Assembly (NCBI RefSeq): GCF_029024625.1
Contig: NZ_CP118953.1
Coordinates: 62,001 to 126,000 of the forward strand
Reading direction: 5' to 3'
From: Staphylococcus chromogenes
Lineage (GTDB): Bacteria > Bacillota > Bacilli > Staphylococcales > Staphylococcaceae
Length of the DNA stretch: 64,000 nucleotides
A program made the translations under genes and the position numbers. The first letter of the stretch is position 1. Each line of letters begins with the position of its first letter. Positions 8,062 to 17,503 of this stretch are shown one piece after another. The notes beneath the pieces were generated by a model. That model searched no databases and was not told where the DNA came from. It saw nothing but the letters and a program-made list of their open reading frames with translations.

Positions 8062-9471
8062 GTGGATTCAGGTATACAACAGACAGTGATGGATAAAAAG
8101 GGCAGTCAACGTGTCGTTGCCGTCATGATGATTGGCGCATTTATTGGGGTGCTCAATCAAACGTTGCTTGCGACCATTTTGCCTGAAATAATGCACGATT
8201 TTCAAATTTCAAGTAATACCGTCCAATGGCTTACGACTATTTTTATGTTAGTGAATGGGATTATGATTCCTGTCACGGCCTTTTTAATAGAACGTTTTAC
8301 GTTACGACAATTATTTTTTACAGCAACCGGGTTTGTAGTAGTCGGTTCTTTTTTATGTTTTATTGGACCAAACTTTTCAATATTATTAGTCGGTAGAGCG
8401 GTTCAAGCGTTAGGCGCAGGCATGTTGATGCCACTCACACAAACGCTTCTTTTCATTATTTTCCCCCCAGAAAAACGTGGGTTAGCGATGGGCATGTTTG
8501 GGTTGGTCATTGGTTTTGCCCCAGCGATAGGGCCGACAGCGTCAGGGTGGTTTGTTAACTTTTTCGACTGGCGTTACTTATTCTTAATTGTGTTACTTAT
8601 CGCAGTCGCTGATTTTATTTTCGGCTATGTCACACTTCAAAATATGACACAACTAACGCATCCGAACTTCGATGTCCTCTCGGTGATCGAAACGACGCTT
8701 GGATTTGGGGGATTGTTATATGGATTTAGTGTGGCAGGTCAACTTGGATGGACACACCCCGTCGTCTATGTGACGCTCATCCTTTCTATCGTGATTTTAA
8801 TATTATTTGTGCTACGACAACTGCGTCTTGAAACACCTTTATTAGAATTTAGAGTGTTCAAATATCGTAATTTCACCATTTCTATGATGTTGATTATTTT
8901 AATGTTTATGTTATTTATCGGCAGTATGACGATTTTACCGATATTTATGCAAAATACGCTTCACTGGTCGCCATTATTATCAGGTTTAATTCTTTTACCA
9001 GGGGGACTTGTCATGGGCTTGCTTTCTCCTGTAATGGGAAAAGTTTTTGATAAAATGGGCGGTCGCAGTTTGAGTATTTTAGGGATGAGTATTATTTTGA
9101 TTGGCGCTTTATTGTTGGCTCAAATTCATGTGTCAACGCCGATACTCTACATCATCTTTAGTTTTTCTGTCATGATGCTAGGAAACGCCATGATTATGAC
9201 ACCGATGACTACGGCAGCTCTCAATGCGTTACCGATGAAATATATTGCACATGGTACAGCGATGAATAATACGATGCGCCAAATTTCTGCGGCCATAGGT
9301 ACAGGATTGCTTGTGACAGCGATGACCAGCCTCGCGCAAGGAACGTCTCGAAGCGGAACAGCAAGTGTGGTGTTTGGATTGAATATGACCTATTACATCG
9401 TGGCGCTCGTGGCGCTCATCGGTGTTGGACTTGCCTTTTTTGTAAAAAACGAGGTTCCAACAACGAAATAA
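8062..9471 (+). CDS. MFS multidrug efflux transporter, DHA2 (14-TM) family
   Basis: Membrane exporter of 469 residues in the DHA2 family of proton-drug antiporters. The family motif GRAVQALGAGMLMPLTQT follows the fourth helix, and NQTLLATILPEIM in helix 1 matches the motif D1 region. Fourteen hydrophobic segments are plausible. I chose GTG 8062 because an AAGAGG site lies 9 nt upstream. The in-frame TTG at 8029 would put its ribosome site too close. The LmrB/EmrB-type relationship is clear, but the drug substrate is not readable. A terminator precedes it, so it is probably independently transcribed. Confidence 0.85.
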   Translation: MDSGIQQTVMDKKGSQRVVAVMMIGAFIGVLNQTLLATILPEIMHDFQISSNTVQWLTTIFMLVNGIMIPVTAFLIERFTLRQLFFTATGFVVVGSFLCFIGPNFSILLVGRAVQALGAGMLMPLTQTLLFIIFPPEKRGLAMGMFGLVIGFAPAIGPTASGWFVNFFDWRYLFLIVLLIAVADFIFGYVTLQNMTQLTHPNFDVLSVIETTLGFGGLLYGFSVAGQLGWTHPVVYVTLILSIVILILFVLRQLRLETPLLEFRVFKYRNFTISMMLIILMFMLFIGSMTILPIFMQNTLHWSPLLSGLILLPGGLVMGLLSPVMGKVFDKMGGRSLSILGMSIILIGALLLAQIHVSTPILYIIFSFSVMMLGNAMIMTPMTTAALNALPMKYIAHGTAMNNTMRQISAAIGTGLLVTAMTSLAQGTSRSGTASVVFGLNMTYYIVALVALIGVGLAFFVKNEVPTTK

Positions 9472-9550
9472 CTGTGAAACAACGTTTGAAAATAACGACG
9501 AGTGATACTACTAATATATGAGATGTAATAAATAGTGGGAGGTTGTTGCA

Positions 9551-10510
9551 ATGAGTGATGTTAAAGCGATTGATACACATGCGCACTTATGGAGTGAAGC
9601 TTATTTAGAAAAGCTAGGAGCGTTAGGAAGTCAAGGGACAGAGGTGGCCAAAGGGATTCATCAATCTGAAAGTGACGATGACTTAAACAAACGATTCAAA
9701 ATGATGGATGATGCCGGGGTCGATTTACAAATTCTTTCAGCAACCCCGCAATCGCCACAATGGGGCACAAAAGAAGAAGCGCATCAAAGCGCCAATGAGA
9801 TTAATACATTATACGAAGCATTAGTGGAAAAACATCCTGACCGTTTTTTAGCCTACGGGGCAGTCTCACTTCCTTACGTGGATCAAGCGATTGAAGAAGC
9901 AAAAGCCTTATTGAAAAAAGACGCTTTTGTAGGGATTGCGATTCCAACGCTTGTGAAAGATAAAGTGTCCATTGCTGACCATCAATTTGAAGACTTTTTC
10001 AAAGCCATGAATGCGCTACACGCAACATTGTACATTCATCCGACCGGTTGTGGTGCGCAAAGTCCATTAATCAATGACTACGGTCTAGAGTGGGTCATTG
10101 GTGCACCGTTAGAATCCACATTTATCACATTACATTTAATAAAAAATGAAATTCCTCAAAAATATCCAAACATTCAATTTCACATTTCTCATCTAGGAGG
10201 CGCACTCCCATTTTTCATGACCCGTATTAAAGACAATTATGAAGATTGGCATGCGTTTAATGCCGATCCATATGAACTTTTAAATCGTCAATTTTGGTTC
10301 GATACCGCGAACTTCCAAGGATCTTCGTTAGTGAATGCGATTGAAACGTTCGGAGAAGACAAATTTATGATGGGCTCTGACTTCCCATATTTCCAAGATG
10401 AAAAATATACACGTGGGGTACAGTACATTAAAGAGAGCGGATTAGATATGGAAGCGGTTGAAGGTGTACTGAGAGGTAACGCTATTCAATTTTATAACTT
10501 TAACCATTAA
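9551..10510 (+). CDS. Amidohydrolase family protein (ACMSD-like TIM barrel)
   Basis: Metal-dependent hydrolase or decarboxylase of 319 residues in the amidohydrolase_2 family. The metal-binding THAH motif is at residues 9-12, further histidines sit in IHPTG and HISHLGG, and the catalytic aspartate is in MMGSDFPYF. Relatives include 2-amino-3-carboxymuconate-semialdehyde decarboxylase and related carboxylic-acid decarboxylases. The staphylococcal substrate is unknown. A GGGAGG ribosome site lies before the ATG. No metabolic partner gene is adjacent. Confidence 0.8.
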   Translation: MSDVKAIDTHAHLWSEAYLEKLGALGSQGTEVAKGIHQSESDDDLNKRFKMMDDAGVDLQILSATPQSPQWGTKEEAHQSANEINTLYEALVEKHPDRFLAYGAVSLPYVDQAIEEAKALLKKDAFVGIAIPTLVKDKVSIADHQFEDFFKAMNALHATLYIHPTGCGAQSPLINDYGLEWVIGAPLESTFITLHLIKNEIPQKYPNIQFHISHLGGALPFFMTRIKDNYEDWHAFNADPYELLNRQFWFDTANFQGSSLVNAIETFGEDKFMMGSDFPYFQDEKYTRGVQYIKESGLDMEAVEGVLRGNAIQFYNFNH

Positions 10511-10515
10511 ATATA

Positions 10516-10571
10516 GACAGCGGAGGGTTATTTCAGAAGGGAGAAACTGAAATAACCCTCGCGCTGTTTTT
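10516..10571 (+). terminator. Terminator after the amidohydrolase gene
   Basis: A long stem of about 20 bp (arms 10516-10536 and 10547-10568, core GGGTTATTTCAG/CTGAAATAACCC) ends in a T run. It lies between convergent units, but the T run favours the plus direction. Confidence 0.9.
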
Positions 10572-10643
10572 TATTTATAAATAAAGGAGTGTAGTGAAAT
10601 ACATTTTTTCATTGGTCCATCATTCTGCCATCTGTTGTTGCCT

Positions 10644-12182
10644 TTAGTGACCTTTGTAAATATTGTGCGCTAGTTCTTTTTTATCATAAGCATTGAAATA
10701 TGTGAGGACATTGCCCAGCTTGTCATAGCCTCTGATTTCATCGCCTACTAGCTGATAATAAGCGGGTGTCACTTCAAGTAACTCATCGAACACTCTCTCT
10801 TTCTTTTGTTCTTCAGACTCAGCGACTTGAACTTCTTTAGTGACTAATTTACTTAAAATGTTCCCATTCAATGGGTTTACAACTGTAAAATGAAGTTTTT
10901 CTCCATTATTTAAGCGATAACCTGCTTCAGATGCATTGAATGAAAATTCTCCTCTATTATTCACTTGTAAGTCTGGGAATTCATTACCTTCACCGAGACT
11001 TGAAGTGACGTTCACGACTGCATTCGCAAACTTAGTTTTACCTTTGATAATTCTAGTGCCTTGACCGCCTTCTACAGGTTTGTCGATTCCGCGATCACTT
11101 TCATAAACAAACCCATGTATATTTTCAACTTCTAAATCATCTGCATCATTGTTCAAAGTAACTACTTTTTTCACATCATCAGGACGATACGTTGTTGTTG
11201 CAGATGCGACAGTGTCAAAGTCGCTTACTTTAACATTGAAAATTAATGGATTTAACGCTTCTTCCTCATCATCAGGTTTAAATGTAAGTGAGACTAAATC
11301 CTCTTTTTTAAGATGATAATTTTCAAAAGGTTTACGTTTAAGGTCAAACTCAAAGTAGCCTTTGTCATCAATATGTTTCCAAATACCTTCATTACGTGAT
11401 TTCGCTTTTTCTAATGGTGTATTTTTGTCAAAATCGTCAAAACCTAGATCAACAAACTTATTGTTGATGGCAAGTGCTACGCGGCCTTTCACGGATGTAT
11501 GGCCTTTAATAATGCCAGAATCTTGAATAATAGGTTCTACTAACACTTGGTGATGACCATTCTTTTTCTCTAATTGTTGCGTAGGGATTTCGTATGCCTT
11601 GTCGTAACGGCCCGTAGTTGTAGTATCAGTAGCCTCTGCAATCTCTTCTTCCATCATTTCATCTTCTGAACCCTCATCCTCAAGTTCAAAATTTAAGTTT
11701 GATGATGAAACATCCACTTTTTGGTTATAAACAATTTTTCGGTCTTTTAAATCAAATTCAAAATCTCCAGATTCACTTGCCGTTGTAAATCCATCATTCT
11801 CACCTTCAACAGAGCCTACGCTTTTCCCGTCCAAAGTGAGTGAAACAATTTGATTAGGCACCGTTTTACCTGTGATTTTTGTGTCTCCAGGCTGAACTTG
11901 ATTTAATCTAACAAAGTTCTCCTGTGTGTCTGCTTTTGTCTCTTTTTGTTTTGGATCAACTTGTTCAAGGGAGTGAACAGTTGGATTCACTTGTGTTTCA
12001 GTATTAAGCTGAGGTTTCGTTTCAACCTGCTTTTCTAAAACAGTTTGTTTTGCTGTTGGCTGATTAACCTCAGCTACATTTTCAGAAGCTTCCGCTTGGC
12101 CTTGTATTGTTATATACATTGCCGCGATGGCAACCGAAACTAAGCCGACTTTCATTTTACGTAGCTTAAAATTCTTTCTCAT
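10644..12182 (-). CDS. Secreted Ig-like repeat protein, unknown function
   Basis: Secreted protein of 512 residues with a YSIRK-like signal peptide (MRKNFKLRKMKVGLVSVAIA...) cleaved near residue 33. A Gln/Thr/Glu-rich linker runs to about 95. Three beta-rich modules follow at roughly 97-175, 220-322 and 375-455. Each opens with an I-x-G-x-T type strand (ITGKT, IKGHT, IKGKT) and has a GxFxFxL/A strand, like bacterial Ig-like domains of staphylococcal adhesins. A strongly acidic run lies at 168-183. There is no LPXTG or membrane anchor. The second of two ATGs (12182) is 6 nt from the AGGAG site. It begins only 19 nt after the superantigen-like gene with no terminator between, so the two form an operon. 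No function is recognised; host-ligand binding is inferred. Confidence 0.7.
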   Translation of the reverse strand: MRKNFKLRKMKVGLVSVAIAAMYITIQGQAEASENVAEVNQPTAKQTVLEKQVETKPQLNTETQVNPTVHSLEQVDPKQKETKADTQENFVRLNQVQPGDTKITGKTVPNQIVSLTLDGKSVGSVEGENDGFTTASESGDFEFDLKDRKIVYNQKVDVSSSNLNFELEDEGSEDEMMEEEIAEATDTTTTGRYDKAYEIPTQQLEKKNGHHQVLVEPIIQDSGIIKGHTSVKGRVALAINNKFVDLGFDDFDKNTPLEKAKSRNEGIWKHIDDKGYFEFDLKRKPFENYHLKKEDLVSLTFKPDDEEEALNPLIFNVKVSDFDTVASATTTYRPDDVKKVVTLNNDADDLEVENIHGFVYESDRGIDKPVEGGQGTRIIKGKTKFANAVVNVTSSLGEGNEFPDLQVNNRGEFSFNASEAGYRLNNGEKLHFTVVNPLNGNILSKLVTKEVQVAESEEQKKERVFDELLEVTPAYYQLVGDEIRGYDKLGNVLTYFNAYDKKELAHNIYKGH

Positions 12183-12201
12183 CATAAACTCCTAGATATT
12201 A

Positions 12202-12921
12202 TTATTTATATTCCACATCGATACGATCAATATATTTAGTATCAACTACATCACCCATGCGTTCTTCTTCTAATTTTTTACTTAAGTCAAAAGTATAGTA
12301 ATCATTTGCAAGGTCTCTGTCTTTCATTTTTATAACAATTTTTCCGGCATTATTACCATAGCTATATAAGCCATGTTTATCTATTAATTCTTTTCTTAAC
12401 TTGAAGTCCAGTTCTTTAAGAGATACTTCTTCCTTTTTTATTTGATATTGCTGAAGGTCTTGAGTTGTTTTAAGGCCGTTTTTATTTCTTTCTATTGAAA
12501 AAGGTACTTTTTTAACGTAGTCAGTGTATTCTTGGCTATTTGGTTTTGTAATACCACCAATTGACTGATTATTGACTTGTCTGGAAGAGTCTTCTCTAAC
12601 GACAAATACATCTACATTAGTTAGATCGCTATCGTTTTTAAATCTATCTTTATCTGAACCAGTTAACCTTACATCAATCGGTTGATGTATAGTTTCATCT
12701 AAGAATTCAACTTTATTATCAATTCTATGTCCAGAAAGATTGTGATGGTCGAAGCTTGATTTTTTATAGTAATTAATTAATTCTTGAGTAGACTTTGGTG
12801 TTAAGTAAACACCATCAGAATTAAAACCAGTAGCATCTACAGATTGAGCGTGTGTTGTCATAACACCTGTTGTTAAAATTCCTAATGCTAAGCTTGTTTT
12901 AGCGATTGTAGATAATTTCAT
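12202..12921 (-). CDS. Staphylococcal superantigen-like (SSL) exoprotein
   Basis: Secreted protein of 239 residues with a typical SSL signal peptide (MKLSTIAKTSLALGILTTGVM). The N-terminal half fits the OB-fold, with an IGGITK turn. The C-terminal half carries the beta-grasp signature: VSLKELDFKLRKELIDKHGLY and then GKIVIKMKD, matching the superantigen/SSL family pattern. SSLs block complement, Fc receptors or leukocyte adhesion; the target of this one is unknown. The ATG at 12921 is 8 nt from GAGGAG; the ATG at 12927 is only 2 nt away. It leads a probable two-gene operon with the Ig-like secreted protein. A SaeR-like site lies upstream. Confidence 0.85.
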   Translation of the reverse strand: MKLSTIAKTSLALGILTTGVMTTHAQSVDATGFNSDGVYLTPKSTQELINYYKKSSFDHHNLSGHRIDNKVEFLDETIHQPIDVRLTGSDKDRFKNDSDLTNVDVFVVREDSSRQVNNQSIGGITKPNSQEYTDYVKKVPFSIERNKNGLKTTQDLQQYQIKKEEVSLKELDFKLRKELIDKHGLYSYGNNAGKIVIKMKDRDLANDYYTFDLSKKLEEERMGDVVDTKYIDRIDVEYK

Positions 12922-12995
12922 TTTCATTGCTCCTCTTTTTCTATTTCCCAAAGTAATTGATTATTCGTGATTACGTAATACTAACAATCACCCTT

Positions 12996-13040
12996 ATTAT
13001 AAGCGTGAGGAGTTCTATTTATAATTAAATTCTGCTTAAC
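12996..13040 (-). promoter_or_regulatory. Promoter with SaeR-like site for the SSL operon
   Basis: On the minus strand, GTTAA-N6-TTTAA (13040-13025) differs by one base from the SaeR box GTTAA-N6-GTTAA. A TATAAT -10 box (13001-12996) follows at promoter-like distance. Sae control of SSL genes is established in S. aureus. Here the site is a sequence match only. Confidence 0.4.
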
Positions 13041-13197
13041 TAAACATTAATGATTTTTAATTAAGTTATAAATAGTTAAAGTTTAGAGAGTAAATGCTAT
13101 TAAAGGGATATCTTTTCCAAGGATTAAATATGAATGAGGGGAATATAGAAATAGTAATTCTGTTAAGAATTATGGGGAATCACATTGTAATAGCACT

Positions 13198-13232
13198 AAA
13201 AAAGTACCGAGGCCTCATTAGGTCATCGGTAC
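13198..13232 (-). terminator. Orphan hairpin with T run on the minus strand
   Basis: GTACCGA-GGCCT and AGGTC-A-TCGGTAC form a hairpin (13204-13232). On the minus strand it is followed by six T residues (13203-13198); on the plus strand only by a weak T-rich run. No minus-strand gene lies between it and 13557, so it looks like the leftover terminator of a lost gene. Confidence 0.6.
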
Positions 13233-13556
13233 GATTCTGTATTTTTATTTTTTTGAAAATATTATTGAAAATTTTTAATTAACCAATCATGAACATACTC
13301 CTAATTTCCAATAAGGTAGTTTGTTTTAAAATATAATAATAGAATGTTTCATTTGCACTATAAAAAATTATCATTTTTGAAGGAAGTTAAAAAGAAATTT
13401 ATGATAACTTCACTAGTAAAGATGAATAAAAATAACTAAAAGAGCTATTATCTTCATCTCAAAATATAGTATAATTTCAAGGTACATTCCCATGTGATTT
13501 TGCGAGAAAATGTGTTAAATTACGTCTATAATGTTATTGAGCAAAAATAGAAAGGT

Positions 13557-15305
13557 ATGAAAAAGGTGAGAGACACATATTGGAATAAGTCCAATCATTT
13601 AAGCCGTTCATTGAAGATGTCTAGTGCTACTTTGATTATCATCACGGGTATATTGGGAAATCAATTTACGCCAATCGCGCATGCTGAACAAGTGACACAA
13701 ATCGAGCGTCCGACATCTCTAGAAGCATATATACAAAAAAGCCAAGCGGACATTCAAAAGTTAAAAACACTCTCGGCTCAACAAAAAGCACAGTTGAATA
13801 CAGACATTCATCAAGCACAAAGTATTGATGAAATAGACCGTTTATTAAAAGAGGCTCATGTTGATTTTTCATCAAGAGAAGAGGGAAATCAAGCATCTTC
13901 TTTACGTCAATCTCCTTCAGAAATGAATCAAAAATTAGAAGAACTGCGTAGCAATCACGAACAAATCAATCAAAATATAGACCGTTTTTTTACTGAAGTT
14001 GATTCTTCTACTCATAAAGTTGATGGGGGTAAACTATCTGACGTAAATTTAAATGATGACGCGACATTATCTGCCCGTCATTTAGCAGAGACATTGAATC
14101 AAAAAGAGCCCGATACCAGTAATTTGAAAAAGAATCTTCACCAGTTGTTATCTGTTTCTGATGAAAATCAAGGTGCTTTAGACCATTACGTCGCAACGAA
14201 AGAGGAGGGCTTAAAGGCTTTTGAATCTAAACTTGCGACTGAACCGAATTTATCAGAGGAACGTAAGGCACTCTTAAATAAAGAGATTCAGTCTATCCAA
14301 CGTGAGTTAAATGAACAAAATGATGTTGTGCGTCAACGCTTAAATACGGTGGATAATAAACCAGAAGCGGTACGTGCGTTGATTGGAGAGACGCTAAACG
14401 ACAAAGAAGCGGCTAATGTATTAAAACGGATACAAACAGATGGCAAATCGAATGCGCAAATTGCGAATCAAATTGTGAGTCAATTAGACCGTTTCACAAC
14501 GTTAACGAGTGATGATTTACTACGTTCAATGTTAGAAAATACGACGCAACGTAAAGATTTAATTGAAACCTTATTGTCTACGCGTTTTGATAGCACAGAA
14601 GCATCGAAAATAGCAGATGACATTTTAAAAGGTAATCCGACGAATGCGCAAATCTTGGAACGTCTGAAACAGCGTTACGGCCCTGATATGACAGCGGATG
14701 ATATTTTAGAAAATGTGTTTGACCAAGCGCATAATCAACGCCAAGCTTTAGAAACTATCTTAAAGTCTAAATTCAGTCCTGACGTAGCCCATGCCCTTGC
14801 TGAGCGACTTGAAAATAAAGCAAACGCACGTGGAGAACTTCTCAAATTGTTAAAATCAGATGCGGATACGCATTTTAATCAGCTTATCAAAGCGAATAAT
14901 GATATCCAACGGTTAAAGTCTAAAATACATGGGATGTTTAATCCTTTAGACCGTATGCAAGATTTATTTAATCCTTCGCATAGTCGTCTTTTAGAGGGAG
15001 GGTTACTCAGAGGGCAGTCTAACCTCTTTAATCCATTAGGGTTATTAGACCAATTGTTAAATGGTAAAAGTCTATTAGATAATATTCCGGACCTGCCTAA
15101 TCCGACACAAGGTCGCGCGTTATCTTTACTTAAACCGACAGATAGTTTCTTGAGTGGTCTGTTTGATCATAATGGCAATTTTGACTTACCGGCAGCAGGC
15201 CAAATCGCGAAACAACGCCTTCTTCCTTTAGGTATATTGATGATTGTTATCGGTGGCTTCCTCTTCTGGGGCCTCAAACGGCGTCATTCCCATAAGTCTT
15301 CATAA
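13557..15305 (+). CDS. Secreted, C-terminally membrane-anchored alpha-helical protein
   Basis: Protein of 582 residues. A signal peptide runs to about residue 43 (cleavage near AHA-EQ). A long, charged, helix-rich ectodomain follows, then one membrane segment (about 556-572, LLPLGILMIVIGGFLFWGL) and a short KRRHSHK tail. There is no LPXTG. Residues 73-99 resemble a FIVAR/GA-like helical unit. From 270 to 440 there are related helical units of about 60-75 residues with LIETLLSTRFDSTEASKIADDIL and ALETILKSKFSPDVAHALAERL as matching segments. Three FNPL/FNPS motifs lie at 461-494. The AAAGGT site is unusually close to the ATG. No family is recognised; a surface-tethered binding or spacer role is inferred. 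Confidence 0.7.
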   Translation: MKKVRDTYWNKSNHLSRSLKMSSATLIIITGILGNQFTPIAHAEQVTQIERPTSLEAYIQKSQADIQKLKTLSAQQKAQLNTDIHQAQSIDEIDRLLKEAHVDFSSREEGNQASSLRQSPSEMNQKLEELRSNHEQINQNIDRFFTEVDSSTHKVDGGKLSDVNLNDDATLSARHLAETLNQKEPDTSNLKKNLHQLLSVSDENQGALDHYVATKEEGLKAFESKLATEPNLSEERKALLNKEIQSIQRELNEQNDVVRQRLNTVDNKPEAVRALIGETLNDKEAANVLKRIQTDGKSNAQIANQIVSQLDRFTTLTSDDLLRSMLENTTQRKDLIETLLSTRFDSTEASKIADDILKGNPTNAQILERLKQRYGPDMTADDILENVFDQAHNQRQALETILKSKFSPDVAHALAERLENKANARGELLKLLKSDADTHFNQLIKANNDIQRLKSKIHGMFNPLDRMQDLFNPSHSRLLEGGLLRGQSNLFNPLGLLDQLLNGKSLLDNIPDLPNPTQGRALSLLKPTDSFLSGLFDHNGNFDLPAAGQIAKQRLLPLGILMIVIGGFLFWGLKRRHSHKSS

Positions 15306-15313
15306 ACAAAAAT

Positions 15314-15354
15314 GCTCCATGTCATCACCTTAGAGTGATGGGCATGGAGCTTTT
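15314..15354. terminator. Bidirectional terminator between convergent genes
   Basis: GCTCCATG-T-CATCAC pairs with GTGATG-G-GCATGGAGC (15314-15350), with T runs on both sides. It serves the helical protein gene and the autolysin gene. Confidence 0.85.
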
Positions 15355-15357
15355 CTA

Positions 15358-17439
15358 TTAATGTTTTCCTTGGATATAAGTTAGGTCTTTTGCTTCTTGT
15401 GCGTCAATCGTGCGGTAGGAGATAACGCCAAGGCCTTTGACATTGGATTCTGAAATAACGATAGAGCCGTCACGGTTTACTTTTTCAACGAATGCGACAT
15501 GACCATAAACACTGTCTGCCCCTTGTTGACCGGCTTCAAATACAACGGCGCTATGTACTTTAGGAGTCATACTGATGTCGTAGCCATCATCTTCCGCACG
15601 GTTATCCCAGTTGCGTGCATCTCCTAAATCTCCTCCAATATGAAGGCCGTATTGTGCCATACGGTTGTAGACGTACCATGTACATTGACCATGTGGATAT
15701 GGAGACGTACCGTCCGTTTCAACAAATGGTTTATAGTCTGAGCCTGCCTCTTCAGGAGTTGTAGTGTCATGTGTGAGGTCAGGCATCTGTTTTTTATCAA
15801 ATCGTGTTAAATCATAATGTTTAATAATGCTGTTGAGCTTATCAGCATAATGTGAGTCCGTCGCATAAGTTGTTGAGAGATGTTCTGTTGCTGAACGATA
15901 ACTTGCGGCTTCACTTTTCCATGTAGGCTTGTAGATGTCAGGGTTGCCATCAATGCCGTTTTTCATTAAGTCCGCATAGTCTTCTAAAGACGCTTTTTGG
16001 TTTGGATAACTGCGAAATGATGCTGAAATTTGATACATCTGACCGCCATTGTCTTCTAGTGTATTGAACGTTGCGGATTGCCCTTTATAGGCGCCTTTAA
16101 TGCCAAATAAATTATAATGAGGCGCTCGAGCTAATGCACTATTTCCGGAATCCGATTCTAAAATTGCTTGTGCCATCATGACAGAAGCATAAATGTCCTC
16201 TTTTTGTCCGATATCATGCGCATCTTTTGCGATTTTTTTTATGAAATCACGTGTACTTTTATTTTCCGCAATCACAAAGTCTTGAGAATCGTCAGAGCCA
16301 GAGAATCCTGGTAATGTTTCGAATGTAGCTGTCGATCTCAAGTTCGCATCTTTAAAATCATCTTCAAAAGATTGTTTAGGCGCTTCACGTTTTTGATACG
16401 CTTCTTTTGAAGGGAGTTGAGGATTTTTTGTTTGTGTATTGCTCTGATCTTTTGATGTCTCAGTTATTTGATTTTTTTGGTTTTCATAGTGAGACGCTGT
16501 ATCTTTTGATTTTTCACTGTATTCATCTAATACCGCATCAATCACATGGTCGTCTGAACTTGAGGCGGACGCATCTTCATCTGAAGAGGGTTGTGATGTC
16601 TCTGTTTCAGTTGAAGGTGTTTCGTTTGAAGACACATCTGTGTCAGCATTTGTCTTAGGTGTTTCTGATGTTTCCTCTGTAGCGTCCTGTGTTGTGGACG
16701 GTTCCGTCGTTTCCTCAGTAGAAGACGGTTCTTGAGAGGTATGGTTCTGTTCGTCTGACGTTTGAGATGGTACCGTAGAGTCACTGATACGATCTAGTTC
16801 ATCGGCAATAGCTTTGTCGCTTTCAGAAAGGTGACTGTTATCACGTGATGGTGTGGATTCAGTCGCCGGTTTTTCTGGTGAGGGTTCGTCCTGTGTTGTT
16901 GGTGCCGACTGCGCTTCATCAGTTGACTTTGTGTTGTCTGTTGTTGGTGCTTCCGATGATGGTGTTTCAGTAGACGGTTGCTCCGACTCTGTCGCTTGAT
17001 GATTTGAAGAGAACCACGTGTGCCACATATTTGAAAGACTCAAAGATTTGAGAGGCGAAGGATTAATGAAATCATAGTCATTTGAAAAATGGTCGTTCAA
17101 ATAAGATGAAGTGCGGTCTGAATCCTCATCACGTTGTTCTTTTTGTGTTGCACGTGGCGTATCTTTTGTTTTAGATGATTTTGTATTTTCTTCTTTCTTA
17201 TTTGAAGAGGAAGATTTTTCGGTTTGTGTTTCTTCATTAGATGATGCAGTTTCATCAGAGGGTGTTTCTTCTGATTTTGATTTGTCATCGAGGGATGATG
17301 ATTCATCAGAAGAGATTTCTTCTGATTGGGGTGTTTCAGATATATGTTTAGCGGTTTCTGCATGGACGTGAGAAACGGGGAGTGACGGTATTACTAAAGT
17401 ACTCGACAGCATGCAAATCAGCAATTTCTGTTTCTTCAT
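15358..17439 (-). CDS. Autolysin: glucosaminidase plus CHAP amidase, Ser/Glu-rich N-terminus
   Basis: Secreted peptidoglycan hydrolase of 693 residues. After a signal peptide (about 1-28) comes a long low-complexity region of Ser, Thr, Glu, Asp and Pro (about 30-385). A LytD-type N-acetylglucosaminidase domain lies at about 390-545 (catalytic Glu near 428 in AILESDSG, then NLFGIKG). A CHAP amidase/endopeptidase domain lies at 579-693, with Cys586 in HGQCTWYVYN and His647 in YGHVAFVE. It would cut both glycan and peptide bonds of the wall. ATG 17439 follows an AGAGGTAAG site. An upstream in-frame extension to 17604 is rejected because it disrupts the signal peptide. A Fur/PerR-type box lies just upstream. 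Confidence 0.88.
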   Translation of the reverse strand: MKKQKLLICMLSSTLVIPSLPVSHVHAETAKHISETPQSEEISSDESSSLDDKSKSEETPSDETASSNEETQTEKSSSSNKKEENTKSSKTKDTPRATQKEQRDEDSDRTSSYLNDHFSNDYDFINPSPLKSLSLSNMWHTWFSSNHQATESEQPSTETPSSEAPTTDNTKSTDEAQSAPTTQDEPSPEKPATESTPSRDNSHLSESDKAIADELDRISDSTVPSQTSDEQNHTSQEPSSTEETTEPSTTQDATEETSETPKTNADTDVSSNETPSTETETSQPSSDEDASASSSDDHVIDAVLDEYSEKSKDTASHYENQKNQITETSKDQSNTQTKNPQLPSKEAYQKREAPKQSFEDDFKDANLRSTATFETLPGFSGSDDSQDFVIAENKSTRDFIKKIAKDAHDIGQKEDIYASVMMAQAILESDSGNSALARAPHYNLFGIKGAYKGQSATFNTLEDNGGQMYQISASFRSYPNQKASLEDYADLMKNGIDGNPDIYKPTWKSEAASYRSATEHLSTTYATDSHYADKLNSIIKHYDLTRFDKKQMPDLTHDTTTPEEAGSDYKPFVETDGTSPYPHGQCTWYVYNRMAQYGLHIGGDLGDARNWDNRAEDDGYDISMTPKVHSAVVFEAGQQGADSVYGHVAFVEKVNRDGSIVISESNVKGLGVISYRTIDAQEAKDLTYIQGKH

Positions 17440-17503
17440 GAACTTACCTCTTTCTAAAAATTTTAGTCTTACTCTATACAAATGACAATACAGCTTGTTA
17501 AAA

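Larger units (their letters stand above)
12952..13556. other. Non-coding 605-bp gap between SSL operon and helical surface protein
   Basis: Very AT-rich divergent intergenic DNA. It holds the SSL promoter, an orphan hairpin at 13204-13232, and a TATAAT box (near 13470) for the rightward gene. A 62-codon frame at 13094-13282 contains the hairpin and has no credible ribosome site, so I do not call it. The gap may mark a deleted gene. Confidence 0.6.

Noticed and set aside
8029..9471. TTG start for the MFS exporter at 8029
   Set aside because: The ribosome site would be only 1-2 nt away, while GTG 8062 has AAGAGG at 9 nt.
13094..13282. 62-codon plus-strand frame between SSL operon and helical protein
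   Set aside because: It contains a hairpin terminator, lacks a ribosome site and shows no protein-like composition.
16407..17371. Several frames on both strands within the autolysin low-complexity region
   Set aside because: They are by-products of repetitive Ser/Glu/Thr codons and have no independent start signals.
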